The notes beneath the pieces were generated by a model that saw nothing but the letters and a program-made list of their open reading frames with translations, made no database searches and had not been told where the DNA came from. From assembly GCA_900088475.1 (NCBI GenBank), contig FLMG01004277.1:16662-80661 (forward strand): a stretch of 64,000 bases of DNA, read 5' to 3'. This stretch comes from Hyphochytrium catenoides (Eukaryota > Sar > Hyphochytriomycetes > Hyphochytriales > Hyphochytriaceae). A program made the position numbers and the translations under genes. Below are positions 21,841 to 32,933 of this stretch, in pieces; the stretch's first letter is position 1, and every line of letters begins with the position of its first letter.

Positions 21841-22725
21841 GAGGAGGCCGAGAAGCTTCGACGGACGATCGATCAATGGCACTGAAGAGCTGGCCCATCA
21901 AGCAGCCCGGCAGCTGCGTTCTTCACCGCTTCGCCAATACTTAAATAATTCCCAAACCACACCACAATATCCTACTTATACCTGTTAAATGCCCAATACA
22001 GAGCGTGACGTTAACATGATTGGAAGTCTACTGGGCTCTCCCCGTACTTACTACTTATATACACTTGTCCCGGTTCCCACTCTCATTGGCACTCACAAAT
22101 CAAGAAACGGATCTTCGGTAGGGAACTGGGCGAACGAGCCCTCGCATCGGAAGAAGAAGGATCCGTTGCCTCGCTCCTCCGTCCGTCTGCCCCCTGTTGA
22201 GAGCTGCTTGCTTGTTGCCTTGCTCAGCAGCGGTGCTGGCACCTCAACGTTCCTTCTCCTTCGCTCTGAACAACATGCACTAAGAAGGAACCAGCGTGTG
22301 ACAGTAAAACGCTTTAGCATCATGCTGAATGACCAACCAACGAACACTTGACGGCAAGCACCCACCCCCGTCGAAGGAGGAGGAAAAGCAGCGATGCAGC
22401 ATTGAACAGGCCAAGTAAAAGTTTTCTGCATTAGCGCAAGGAGACGATGAGGAGGAGGGACGAAGCATGGGATTCGATGAGGTTGGTTGACTGTGGCAGT
22501 TAAGGCACAAGAAGTTGCCCATCAGAAGAGGAGGGCGGACTCCAATGTCTTCTCTTCCTTCGAGAATCAGTATCGTTCGCGGCGCTTGAAAAAGATCATA
22601 TATTCTCTTCCTGTCTGACAGAAAGAAGACAAAGCTGACCGTACGGTGGTGCACACCTAAACCAAATAGAGAAAAGTGGAAGGACGAAGGGCCCTTTGAC
22701 ATTCAAGCCTAAGCCCTGATACATC

Positions 22726-24045
22726 ATGAGGCCAACGAAAGAGCTCATCAAGGCGGCCATCACCTCGACCAACCGCTTCCAGGAGATCCAAGACCTTAAG
22801 CCTCTCATCGAGCGGTTAGGTCAGGCCCAAGTCGTCATGCTGGGGGAAGCCTCTCACGGCACTCACGAATACTACGAATGGAGAGCGAGAATCTCGCAGG
22901 AGCTTATTGCAAATCATGGCTTCAGTTTTATCGCTGTGGAAGGAGACTGGCCACCATGCCACAAGGCAAACGAGTATGTCAAATGGCCCCAGCCTGGGCA
23001 GACGGCCAGGAGCGTACAAACAGAGTTCCATCGCTGGCCCACGTGGATGTGGGCGAACACTGAGACAGAAGAACTCCTAGAGTGGCTGAAAGAGTGGAAC
23101 CAACAGCAAACGTCAAGGGAGAAAAAAGTAGGCTTCTATGGCCTGGACGTCTACTCTCTTTTCGAGTCAATTGAGGAAGTGATAGATCAAGTTAAGAAAT
23201 TTGATCCTCAGCTAGCAGATTCTGTCAAAGAGCGCTACGCTTGTTTTGACCGCTTCGACGAGGACGAACACGCCTACGCCCGCTCTCTTCTACGCTTTCC
23301 TGAGGGCTGCCAGAAGGGTGTGCTGAAAGCTCTCAAGGAGCTGCTACAACTCCGACTAAACGGCAGTGGAGAGAAACAAGATGCGCTCTTTGACGCTCAA
23401 CAGAACGCGCGAATTGTGAAGAACGCTGAAGATTACTATCGGACGATGGTCTTCGGGTATGAAGATTCTTGGAATGTACGGGACAGGCACATGATGGAGA
23501 CGTTGGACTTACTGCTGCAAAAGCATGGACCAAACGCCAAGGCCATAGTATGGGAGCATAACACTCATATCGGCGACTATAGGGCCACGGATATGGCAAG
23601 GATGGGACAAGTCAACATAGGAGGACTGGCGAGAGAGCAATACGGAGAAGACAAAGTTGCTTTGCTCGGGTTTGGGACCTATAAAGGCACTGTCATTGCC
23701 TCTCCCTCATGGGGTGGGCCTGTGCTGACGCTGCAGGTTCCGCCAGGGAGAGAGGACACTTATGAGGATATCTTCCATCGCGTTGCAGATATGAAGAATC
23801 TGAAGCAGTTCTATATGGTCTTTGATGAGGCTGCAAAGTCAGGCCCTCTCTCCGATGTGAGAGGACACAGAGCCATTGGTGTGGTCTACGACCCTCGACG
23901 GGAAAAGAGGGGAAATTATGTGCCGACTTCTCTGTCTAAGCGGTACGATGCCTTTATGTTTTTTGACCAGACACGAGCCTTGGAACCGCTTAAAGTACCA
24001 GTCGACGAGAGAGAGATCCCGGAGTCCTATCCCTCAGGAGTCTAG
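22726..24045 (+). CDS. Erythromycin esterase family protein
   Basis: Single frame of 439 residues. The family's conserved blocks occur in order: VMLGEASHGTHEYYEWR (His44 and Glu48, the likely active-site region), FIAVEGDWPPCHKANEYVKW (Glu72), VGFYGLDVYSLFESIEEV, NVRDRHMMETLDLLLQKHGP and AIVWEHNTHIGDYRATDM, then an RGHRAIGVVYDP block near the C terminus. In bacteria some members hydrolyse the lactone of macrolides, but most family members have unknown substrates, so drug resistance should not be assumed. There is no signal peptide, which suggests a cytosolic protein. The intronless structure beside intron-rich neighbours, and the mainly bacterial distribution of the family, make an old horizontal transfer possible; it is not shown by the sequence alone. 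Confidence 0.9.
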   Translation: MRPTKELIKAAITSTNRFQEIQDLKPLIERLGQAQVVMLGEASHGTHEYYEWRARISQELIANHGFSFIAVEGDWPPCHKANEYVKWPQPGQTARSVQTEFHRWPTWMWANTETEELLEWLKEWNQQQTSREKKVGFYGLDVYSLFESIEEVIDQVKKFDPQLADSVKERYACFDRFDEDEHAYARSLLRFPEGCQKGVLKALKELLQLRLNGSGEKQDALFDAQQNARIVKNAEDYYRTMVFGYEDSWNVRDRHMMETLDLLLQKHGPNAKAIVWEHNTHIGDYRATDMARMGQVNIGGLAREQYGEDKVALLGFGTYKGTVIASPSWGGPVLTLQVPPGREDTYEDIFHRVADMKNLKQFYMVFDEAAKSGPLSDVRGHRAIGVVYDPRREKRGNYVPTSLSKRYDAFMFFDQTRALEPLKVPVDEREIPESYPSGV

Positions 24046-24662
24046 TTTGGCTGCTGGCAATGACCTACTGACGGAATTTGGAGTGAAAAAAGAACCGGGC
24101 AAACGAATGCATCTTAGCCTTCACAGTGCAGTTTCTCTTCAGAAGGGTCAGATGTCTTTATATTATAGCTAGGTGAAGCGTCTTCATCTCGGTCTATGTA
24201 CAGATCACATAAGAGAACCTTTTGCATGTCACGTGACCCTAACGCTTCAGGGTTGGATTGACAGTTGTTGGCTCGGTCTAGGGAGTTCATTAGAGTAACA
24301 ACCCCCACTTCTTCCTTTCTTCGACTTCAATTCTGCTCCCGCGCCCGCTGACACCCCTCTCCTTCCTTTCTGACGGCCGAAAGTCAGGCTATTAACAGCA
24401 TTCTTGATTGTGATTCAACCACTTACACCGAAGAGATCCAGCCTACTATAGACAATTAGGCACATTATATATGGCCGGGAATGCGTGCATCGGCGATCAT
24501 GTAACATCGCTCAAAAGCCTCGAACAAAGCTTGTTAGGAGACATACATACAGACCGAACGACACCTTCCCTAAGCTTACTATAAAGACTGGCGGCAGCTG
24601 TGTCGAAGGAGATGAGTGTGGAGCAGGACTGCTGGCCCTGGCTGCTTCACTAAATCAGCTCC
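24046..24662. other. Convergent intergenic region
   Basis: It holds the 3' ends of the esterase-like gene (plus) and the cyclic-nucleotide-binding gene (minus). No gene is recognised in it. Confidence 0.6.
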
Positions 24663-27600
24663 TCACAACTTATACTTCTTATCCCTATGGCCATTTTTAG
24701 ATACTAATTGGTTAAGAATCCTACTCTTTTCTTTCTGCCACTTCTTCTTCTCATTAAAGAAGTAGGAAATTTTTTCTTCCGAGGGAGAATGGAAGCGGAG
24801 AGACTGCTGCAGGGCCGTCATTGTGTCAGAGTTGAACTTGAGCTCCATCTCGTCAATAATCTCCTTCCGGATCTCAAAGAGCTCGACGGCGGTGTCGCAG
24901 ACAACGTTTACTGGAGATTTTTCATGTGGATCTAGGACCGCAAGCTGCAGCATAGACGTGGGTAAGGCCAACGAAGAATTCTCGACCCGTAGAGGCAAGG
25001 TAGAAGACTCGATCAGGAGAGGAGGAAGGCCCGAGTGCATTGCAAGAGGGGGCCATGGGAGGATGATAACAAAAGGAGAAATAACGATTTGACCGGTAAA
25101 AAGCTTCAACTTGAAGCAAGAAGAAGAGTTCATAGCCTACGCCAAGATAGAGATAAGGTAGAATTGCTCTATTGTACAGTGCTATGGCTAGAAAGGAGAG
25201 ACACCGTCCAGAAATAAGTTAGGAAGTATGTACTACCTCTCCAAAGACCTGTCCAGGGGCAAGCACCCCAATTGTCAACCCTGCAGAGGCCTCCGCCGAC
25301 CTCCTCCCTATATGGTGCCAACGAGCGTAAAGGGAAACGAAGAGTAAGCGTCCTGCTAGAAGTTTGAACAATCTACCGCGCACGATAGCACTAAAGTAAA
25401 GGTATGGCTGACAAGTGTGGAGCCGCATTCCTTTTTGCCTCACCCTTCATCTGCTCCTCATTAGAGGAGTCCACACTTATGGTGTTTCGCCTCCAGCCTG
25501 CATCGAGCACCCAGGAGCTCAATCCTTGCCCTTCCGTTCCTTCCCCGTCTTCGTCCACTGCAGAAGTGTTCAACAGCTTTGTGACTCTGCATACGCCTTG
25601 TTTGATGAGGAAGAGAGCAGGAATGGCCTGGTTCTGGCGAAGTAAGACGCAGGATGGTTCGAAGTTTTTGACAATTATGGCGCTGGAGAGCCTCAAGAGC
25701 TTCGAATACGTCCAGGTCTTAAAAATTCTGAACTTCTGCAGAGCTTCCACTCTCTGCCTCACAATCCTATCTTCATGTCTCCCTAGAGCGTGGTGATATG
25801 CATCAAAGTCCAGTTCAAGCAGCTCACAACCATGCTCCGTCATCACAGAGGCTGTCCTCTTCCTATTTGTTTGCTGCAGACCAACGTTGCCAAAGGAATC
25901 TCCAGCGTAGAGAAGTTTGAGGAGGACCAGCTTGGTCTTGTTGAGCTCAGGGTTCTCTTCTCTTATCTCTTTCACCACCGATACTGTTCCCTTAAGGATG
26001 ATAAAAAGAGCTTCTGCTTTGTCTCCTTCATGGAAGACATAGCTATTCCTTGGGTACACACTGAGAGTTATGGCGCGTGATATGGATCGTACAGTCTCCG
26101 GGGACAGATTGTCAAAGAACGCGATGCGTTTGAAGGACTTCTGCAGGCGCTTTATGTCCTCATCACTTCTGCTGACGGGATCCTAGGGAGCATTCAGTGG
26201 CAACAGGAATGGTTGAGAAAAGAACATAAGTGAGTGAGAAATGGCAAGCAAAGCCCAGAGGCACAGGAGTTCTCACGAGCTTAGGCAAAGCGGAACACTA
26301 ACTGGTCGCCATGCCTGCAGAGTAAAAGCAATACTCTAATCGGACTTACCATTTTAAGGACGCCATAGCCGTCAAAGTCCTGATCATCTTCAGGGAGTCG
26401 CTGCGGCTCTTCAACTCTTGAAGAGGTAGTGGCGGGGTGGAGGCCTCGGGCCACTCTTCTAAGAGCAAAAATATCCTTGGTGGCTTCGTCAAATTTGCCT
26501 ATCTTTCTTAGTAACGTCGCCCTAAACTCATAGAACGCCTTGTTGGTGGGTTCATTTTTAATGGCGAGGTCTAGGTCGTTAAGGGCCTCCGACATGAACC
26601 CTAGCTGCCAGAGGCAGCCTGCCCGGTTAAAGAAGGCAGCTCCACATTCCGGTTTCAGTTGAATGGCTTCCGTGTAGTCCTATGAGGCCAAATAGCAAGA
26701 AAAGTGCAAAAGAATAGAGTTAAAAGACGAGCTAATGAGTGATGTCAAAGCGCGAGACACCCTTACGAGCAGGGCGGAAGAAAGCCAAAACACATCAGCG
26801 CTTCCAGGAAAGGACAGAGATAGCTCTAGCGACCTTCTCACGCCGGATAAGAACAGAGACGGGTACCTTCATACTAACGAGCCGTGCAAATGAGTAGTCG
26901 AGAACAAGTGCCCTGCTGGTTACTAACCTGTATGGCGAGTTCGTACTGACTGAGTCTCTGCATAGCGTAGGCTCTCAGGAAGAAATATCTAAACCTTCTG
27001 TGGGCATTGGCCCCACTGCTGTCCTTTATCGAGCGGATCAAGCTTGTAGCAGTTGCGACAGACTTTTTAAAGTGCTCTGGCGTGCGCTGCTGCATCCCCC
27101 TTGCAGAAAGAGCGCCATCTTCCCCTTGAAACAGCTCTATGGCAGGGAACATTTTCAAGGTGATGCTGTTCAGTTCCTTCCGTTCTGCAATGTAAGTATC
27201 TGAGAGCACGTCCTCAATTGATGCCAGCGTGAGAGAAGAACGACGGCGGCTTGTAGATAGCTGGTTTTCTGTTAATAGGGCGAAGGACCGAAAAATGTGG
27301 CATTAGTCGAATGAGTAGAAGACAAGCTGTTCATGCATTCAAAAGACGAGAAGTCACATGCGCTGCCAAATACGACGAGCAAACACTTATGTAAGAGAGG
27401 AGGCGATAATAGGAAGAAGGTAGCGTAGCAAGCGGGAACTGTTAAACCTAAGCAGATGCGACCCTTTTGCTCACCTCCTGAACCTATGGAGATCCTGGGA
27501 TAGCATATTGAGGCAAGGCGCTTCCGTCGCTCAGCGGCAGTTTCTGTCAATCGCAATCGGTCAAAGGAAGAAGGATTGAAAAAAAGCGGGAACGAACAAG

Positions 27601-28067
27601 AGAAGGAAGACAGCGTCATAAGGACAGAAGATAGCCAGCCTTCAATAGTTGAGATTCTGCTTTAACTTACTCTTCGGACTAGGTCGAGGCTTCACTAGCC
27701 AAGGATCCAACCCTTCCTTGCCGCCTACAAGAGAACCAGGAGGATAGAAAGGGATAGAAGTGAGAACCCTGAGAATTAGGAGAAGAGAAGGAGGGAATAT
27801 GAGCAGAGCTCATGTCTTAGTGAACATAAAGAACTCACTCAGCTCTTTCTTGTGCTGCAGCTTTGTCCTCACGGCTTTTGCTTCGACCCCCACAATTTTC
27901 TGCAGCTGTACCAGAGTAGACCGTCTGGTTGGTTTCCTGGGAGGCTTTACGCCATACATTTGCTCCTTGGGGACTGTTTCCACTTTCACATCGTCCCCAA
28001 ACTCTCCGGTGCTAGCTCTGTCAGAAGGAGTCAGAGGCGGGGAAGGAGTTCGTCTTGCGTCCTCCAT
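24663..28067 (-). CDS. TPR and tandem cyclic-nucleotide-binding-domain protein
   Basis: Multi-exon gene starting at 28067 (MEDARRTPSPPLTPSDRAST) and ending at TGA 24663-24665. After a basic, Pro-rich N-terminal part (KPPRKPTRRSTLVQLQKIVG) and small exons near 27700 and 27540, exons between 27270 and 26350 encode about three TPR units (RFRYFFLRAYAMQRLSQYEL, CGAAFFNRAGCLWQLGFMSE, FYEFRATLLRKIGKFDEATK). From about 26190 a cyclic-nucleotide-binding domain follows (SYVFHEGDKAEALFIILKGT), with a phosphate-binding cassette GDSFGNVGLQQTNRKRTASV that keeps the Gly, Phe-Gly and Arg-x-Ala features needed for cAMP or cGMP. A second, more divergent domain (VLLRQNQAIPALFLIKQGVC, LAPGQVFGEV, VVCDTAVELFEIRKEI) lacks a clear cassette Arg. 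The C terminus is a coiled coil. There is no kinase, channel or PKA docking segment, so it is probably a nucleotide-controlled scaffold. Confidence 0.82.
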
Positions 28068-29202
28068 TGGAAAGTAGCTGTGGCTATTGCCGCAATGTCC
28101 TTCTCTACGTAGTGCCGAGACCTGTTGTCATCTCCTCCATGCTGCCGGAAGAGACAAGAGAGAAAGGTGGGCCGCCATTCCAGGTAGAGATCTCTCTATT
28201 GCCGCTACGCAGGCCCTCCTTATCTTGCTAAATCGTTATGTGAACATAGGAGAGAATATAGAATCTACGAATAAATAAGCGATCTACAGTTCAGTCACTG
28301 CAGGCTTGGAGGGTGGCGTGTATCAGACACCTGGACACCTCTGACAAATCTGGGACCCAGGTTAAGGACGAGAGGCTGCTGGGAAACGCTATGCCAGCGA
28401 GACGTGCGGTAAGCGACAGAAGTCTCGGAGAGATGACTGATGGTGCCATCGCCTCGGAGAGACGACGCATATCAGGACCACAGGGCATCTATAGGACAAA
28501 GGGCACACGTGACCAAAGAGACGACGGAGGGAGAGAAGAAGGTAGCGAAGAGAGGAGAGACAGGCTTCTGGTGGCTCTATCCTCAGCTCCCTGGCCCATG
28601 CCCAAGCAGAGCAAGCCTAACAGGTGAACTGCGGCAGTGGCGGAGACTGGCCAAGACTTTTGACCTATCAGCCAGTCTGCTACCCATCATCCCTGACACC
28701 CACCACCAATAGTAGTAAAACCGCTTATATGTTGGGATTCTTCTAAATAGATAGAGCGTAATAATACTTCAACTTGCGGAGCTGACAGTTTCGGAGGTAA
28801 ATTTCGCAGTTTTTTGACCTGTATAATTCGCAGTTAGTGTGCCTTAACCCCTACTTTGGCAAGTATAAATGTAAATTGACTTAGCCCTTCGTCACCAGTT
28901 CAAAAGTTTGACGAGAGCCCAGAAGCTGTTCGCATCTGCGGCTCGTCGAGATCGCGCTCTGGAGGTGAAGTTTATATTTTATCGAGGTCAAGGTCGGCGT
29001 TATCGTGATGGCTCTTGCCTGCTTCTGGACGTGGACAGTTCCTGACTTTCTCAGTGCAGCCTTCCCACTGTCGCGTCCTCGGATGACAAAGACTCTTGGA
29101 CCTGGCCCTGACTAGCTCTGAAGATCGCATGTTCTACCCTTAACGGTGATTTTGTCGGCGGCTTCTGCTTTTCTGGAAATTTTATCGTTTTGCGTAAGGA
29201 AG
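28068..29202. other. Divergent promoter region
   Basis: About 1.1 kb separates the starts of the cyclic-nucleotide-binding gene (minus) and the carrier gene (plus). Short open frames at 28313-28712 lack recognisable features. A 5'-untranslated exon of the carrier may lie here. I see no other gene. Confidence 0.6.
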
Positions 29203-31123
29203 ATGGCAGGCGTCGTTTCAAAGGTCTTCACCTATGAATCCCTCGTCCATGCTGTCGCTGGTGCAACGGTAGGTGTGCAACTTAATCATCGTCGAAGCTT
29301 TGGGGTGCTAAACGCCGTCCTGTCTTTTCCTTAACAGGGTGGCGGGGTGGCGATGGGTACCCTCTACCCGCTGGACCAAGTACGTCTAGTACTGCAAGGT
29401 AATGCTAGGCTGGCGTGGTAGAACAGAACTCTTATTCAAGGCTGACTCTTGCAAACGTAGTTGAAGACAAGACACCCAAGAAACGAGGGAAGTCTAAGAA
29501 CTCCTTCATCAGCGCGCTGAAGGATATTGTTGAGGAGAGAGGGTTCAGCTTCTTGTATCAGGGACACTTCTCCACTCAGGTTTCTATGGGTGTCTCGAAT
29601 TTCCTCTATTTCTATTGGTAAGTCCCTTGGTCCATAGCTCGATGTAAGATCCGCATTATACTGACTTCCCTTATGCTTGTCAGCTATAATGGTCTTAAAG
29701 CTGCAACAGAGGAGTATATGAAGAGAAATAAGGGCTCAAAGGCAGCAGAAGCTGCCCCCCTAATGAACCTTCTTCTGGCAACAATATCAGGTCATAAATT
29801 TCTTTCAGGTTTTCCACACATTTTTCCCTGCAGCGCACCTCTTCCTGTCGTTCTGGGACGTGTGTGTCGATATCAATCAAAATGCCAAAAGGATATATAC
29901 TGAATGGGATGGACTCATCAACACCCCACAGGCCTATTGAACGTCTTTGCAACTGCTCCATTCTGGGCAATCAACACGAGACTGAAAGCAGATAAGACAA
30001 AGGAGTACAAGGGCATAATTGGTAAGAAGGGTTAAACGGCACAAGCAGGGCCTATTAGGTCATCTTTGAGTCGTTCCATTTACTAGCTCTCCAAGGCCCT
30101 TGTTTTTATATCCTCAATTGGGAGGAACTGCTTCCACCTTTGGGGCTTCGTTAACCTGCCTACTTTGATGCCTACTTACTTCATTCTTTCAGCTTTGGGC
30201 CACGAATCTCACCTTTCTCCTCACCTGAGCAGACTGTGCCACGAAGATTGTCAATAATGAAGGTGTCTTAGCTTTATGGAACGGGACACTTCCCTCTGTC
30301 GTGTTGGTTAGCAACCCTGTGATTAACTATTTCGTCTATGATATGCTTAAGGAGCGCCTGGGAACACTAAAAAAAGCCGGTAGGAAAAATATCCCAACGA
30401 GACTCCATCGTGCTGAAACAGGCTAACGGCGCTGTTTGACCTGCCCTCTGTCCTAGCCGGCAAGAGTCTGGGACCTCTAGACTTCTTTTTGATTGGAGTC
30501 TGTGCCAAAAGTATCGCCACGGTCTTAACCTACCCACTCCAGGTGGCGCAATCGAGGATGAGGGTTCGCCCTCAGGGAGACTCGAAGGTCTGACCTGCTC
30601 AGGACAGCTTATTGTTCCATGCGCACACTAGAACGTTCGGCTTGTGTCGTCTTTCTGCACCGTGCCCACCGTCTTCTTTCCTTTAATTCTACGTGGCCAC
30701 CTTCATCCTCGTTCCCATCTCTTCCAGTCTATTGATGACGTGGAGCCTTACAGCTATGCTACCATCACGCTCCCTTAGGATTCAGCCAAAGTCAAAGCTG
30801 CTCAGCTGGGAATGATCCAGTGCCTACAGCAGATCTATCGGTAAGCTACAGCTTCTTTTGACTAATCTCCGGCTTGGATCCGTATAAGCTTTACGTCTTA
30901 ACGCTGCTATTTTAAGACCTGCTATGATTCCCAAGTCTCTTACACTCCTGTTGTATATTCTAGTCAAAAGGGATTCAGCGGCCTTTTTGTGGGCATGGAG
31001 ACCAAGCTACTTCTGACTGTCTCTATGGCGGCGTTCCAGATGATGACTTATGAACAGATTGTTGCGCTAGTATTCTCGATAATGATGCGGGGAAAGAACA
31101 AACCCACCGCAGCGGCGAAATAG
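29203..31123 (+). CDS. Peroxisomal adenine nucleotide/cofactor carrier, SLC25A17/PMP34-like
   Basis: Seven or so exons with short introns give a mitochondrial-carrier-family protein. Exon 1 (29203-29268) encodes MAGVVSKVFTYESLVHAVAG and splices to GGGVAMGTLYPLDQVRLVLQ, the first carrier signature. The second repeat has APFWAINTRLKAD followed by EYKGIIDCATKIVNNEGVLA and LWNGTLPSVVLVSNPVINYF. The third has AKSIATVLTYPLQVAQSRMR and ends with GLFVGMETKLLLTVSMAAFQ. The W-N-T-R-L-K signature and the L-W-N-G-T-x-P-S block match human SLC25A17 (PMP34) and yeast Ant1 rather than mitochondrial ADP/ATP carriers. It should exchange ATP, CoA or related cofactors across the peroxisomal membrane for fatty-acid oxidation. 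The stop is TAG 31121-31123. Splice joints are inferred but the protein reads through without a break. Confidence 0.9.
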
Positions 31124-31468
31124 AGCTTCTAACGTAAACAAGAGGAGCACTTTCCCCACCCGTGCACGTCTTGCATTATTTTATTTTGGCCTTCTAACGA
31201 CGTTCGGTTACACCTTTCGCATTGTCTACGACCCAATGCACGTCATAGCTGCGTAGCCGTATGGAGAAATTGATGGATGAACTGAAAAGGTCAAGCACGA
31301 TTGCACTTAAGCATGCAGCGGGATCGGAGCGGCAAAGATCGTCAATTATATACTAAAGACTATGTCATTGTGTGGTTTTACTCACAAGGCGGACACATCT
31401 GTCTGGAGGTAGCTCTTGTGGGAGCCATGGAAGGCATCACTGTGCACATAAATATGGAGTTGAAGGGC
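31124..31468. other. Convergent 3' region of carrier and LYRM7 genes
   Basis: 345 bases between two stop codons on opposite strands. No coding signal is recognised. Confidence 0.6.
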
Positions 31469-31986
31469 TTAAGCAGTTCCAGATGCGCAGCCGCAGCCCC
31501 CAGGCTTTCCGCAGCCCTCTGTGTTCGGTGTCAGTGGCGTGTCTGAGTGCACAACCTGTACTTCTTCATCCTTCCTGAACTTCTGTCTGTGGTCTTCGTT
31601 GAACTCAACCTCTGAACAGTGAGCGACTAAGCAACGTGCAATCGATTGTTGGCCGATTAAGGTACTGTTCGCTCACCGTAATTTCCCCTGTTGTTAAGAT
31701 TGCCTTGTACCACGTGAAACTTCAAAAACTCATCAACTTCGTCCACACCAGCAAGAAGCTTGCCTGCAAAAGGCTATTAGGTACGTATTGGCTCGTGCAC
31801 CAGGCGGCTCGAAGTCTTACCAATCTCATTTGGGTCAGAGACATTCTTATTGGCAGTAAACTGATCTCTGATCTGCTTCCTGGCCTCTTCTATAGCATAC
31901 GCATCTCCTCGAAAGGTCGTCCTGGTCGTCTTTAAAAGTCGGCGGTAGCCACCGAGAACTCCTGATCTAAGGGCATTACTCGTCAT
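31469..31986 (-). CDS. LYR-motif complex III assembly factor, LYRM7/MZM1-like
   Basis: Three exons. Exon 1 (31986 to about 31822) encodes MTSNALRSGVLGGYRRLLKT, with a L-G-x-Y-R-x-L-L LYR-like start, and FRGDAYAIEEARKQIRDQF. Exon 2 gives GKLLAGVDEVDEFLKFHVVQ and GNLNNRGNYE, the region conserved in MZM1/LYRM7. Exon 3 gives VEFNEDHRQKFRKDEEVQVV and ends at TAA 31469-31471. LYRM7/MZM1 binds the Rieske iron-sulfur protein in the mitochondrial matrix before its insertion into complex III. The C-terminal tail PNTEGCGKPGGCGCASGTA has four Cys in eight residues, which I do not expect in this family. The gene is tail to tail with the peroxisomal carrier and head to head with the receptor-phosphatase gene. 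Confidence 0.88.
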
Positions 31987-32933
31987 TATCCGTGCTGCAA
32001 TGCTTTAATCGTCTTCTATCTTGCTCTGCACCGGATTTCCAAAGCCGACTAAGAGCCTATAAACCTTGACTGAGATCCAAGAATTTGCAGGCAGGAAGCT
32101 CAGCGAAGAGGCAGGAGGCGCACTCTAATGACCGAAGACCAAGCTGCCTTGCATTGCAGAAAGGTGATGTGGCAGAGCGCGACATTGGCCTCGAGTGCCC
32201 GACTGGCTCTGACACTGCGCACATCGGACTCGGCGGCCTTGTTCAGGTTGGGTTGGCCGAATTTAACTGAAAGCTTCATCAGGAGAAGCCTTCGTTTTCT
32301 TTATTATGCATGGATTTTATCTTATAGCTCTCACTGAATTATTCGAAACATTCCGAACTGTACGCTACCAGGAACTAAGAAATGCACAACCCTCCCTCCC
32401 TACGACTGTCATCATCGCAGAAATCAATCAACCTGAATGTGTTTCTAAGGGCTTTCCGCCGGGAAAAGCACTAAAGCTGGCATATTCATGTTTCTAGGGC
32501 AATCCTCTGGGGCTTTCAGCAGGCTAAAAGCGCTATTGGAGCCTTATGAGGGGCCTTCAGGTGCCGCTGTGCAAAACACACAAAAGAGGCAAGAAAGCTG
32601 AGAAATAATTGCGTTTGGACTGCTCTGGCTGCGATAAGAATCGCCGTTTTTTGGGAGAAAAGCTCCAACTTGACAGCAGGGCTCAGCTCCCTTCCTATAT
32701 ATGTAGGTTTGCATAGAAGTAGTCAGTGAACCTGGGGCCAACTGAAGGTATTGCTGCGCGAGAAGAGTGCTGTGCTCTCTACCGAGTAGGTGCTTGTCCT
32801 TTATTGGTAAGGACGCTAAAGCTTGAGGAGACGTCCATGTGCCGATCTTGAACTCTTATCTGGGTGAGTCAGCGACGCTGGACGCGGGTCTGAATTGCCA
32901 TGGGGCCGCAGCACAGCTCTTGACATAATTGCA
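31987..32933. other. Divergent promoter region of LYRM7 and receptor-phosphatase genes
   Basis: About 950 bases with no gene recognised. TATA-like TATATATG occurs near 32696. The short frames in it show no protein features. Confidence 0.55.

Larger units (their letters stand above)
20710..22725. other. Intergenic region before the erythromycin-esterase-like gene
   Basis: About 2 kb between two plus-strand genes. It contains an imperfect tandem duplication at 21665-21840. Several short frames occur on both strands, but none shows a domain, signal peptide or conserved motif that I recognise. Confidence 0.6.

Noticed and set aside
28313..28712. Overlapping plus- and minus-strand frames in the carrier promoter region
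   Set aside because: No signal peptide, domain or splice continuity with neighbours.
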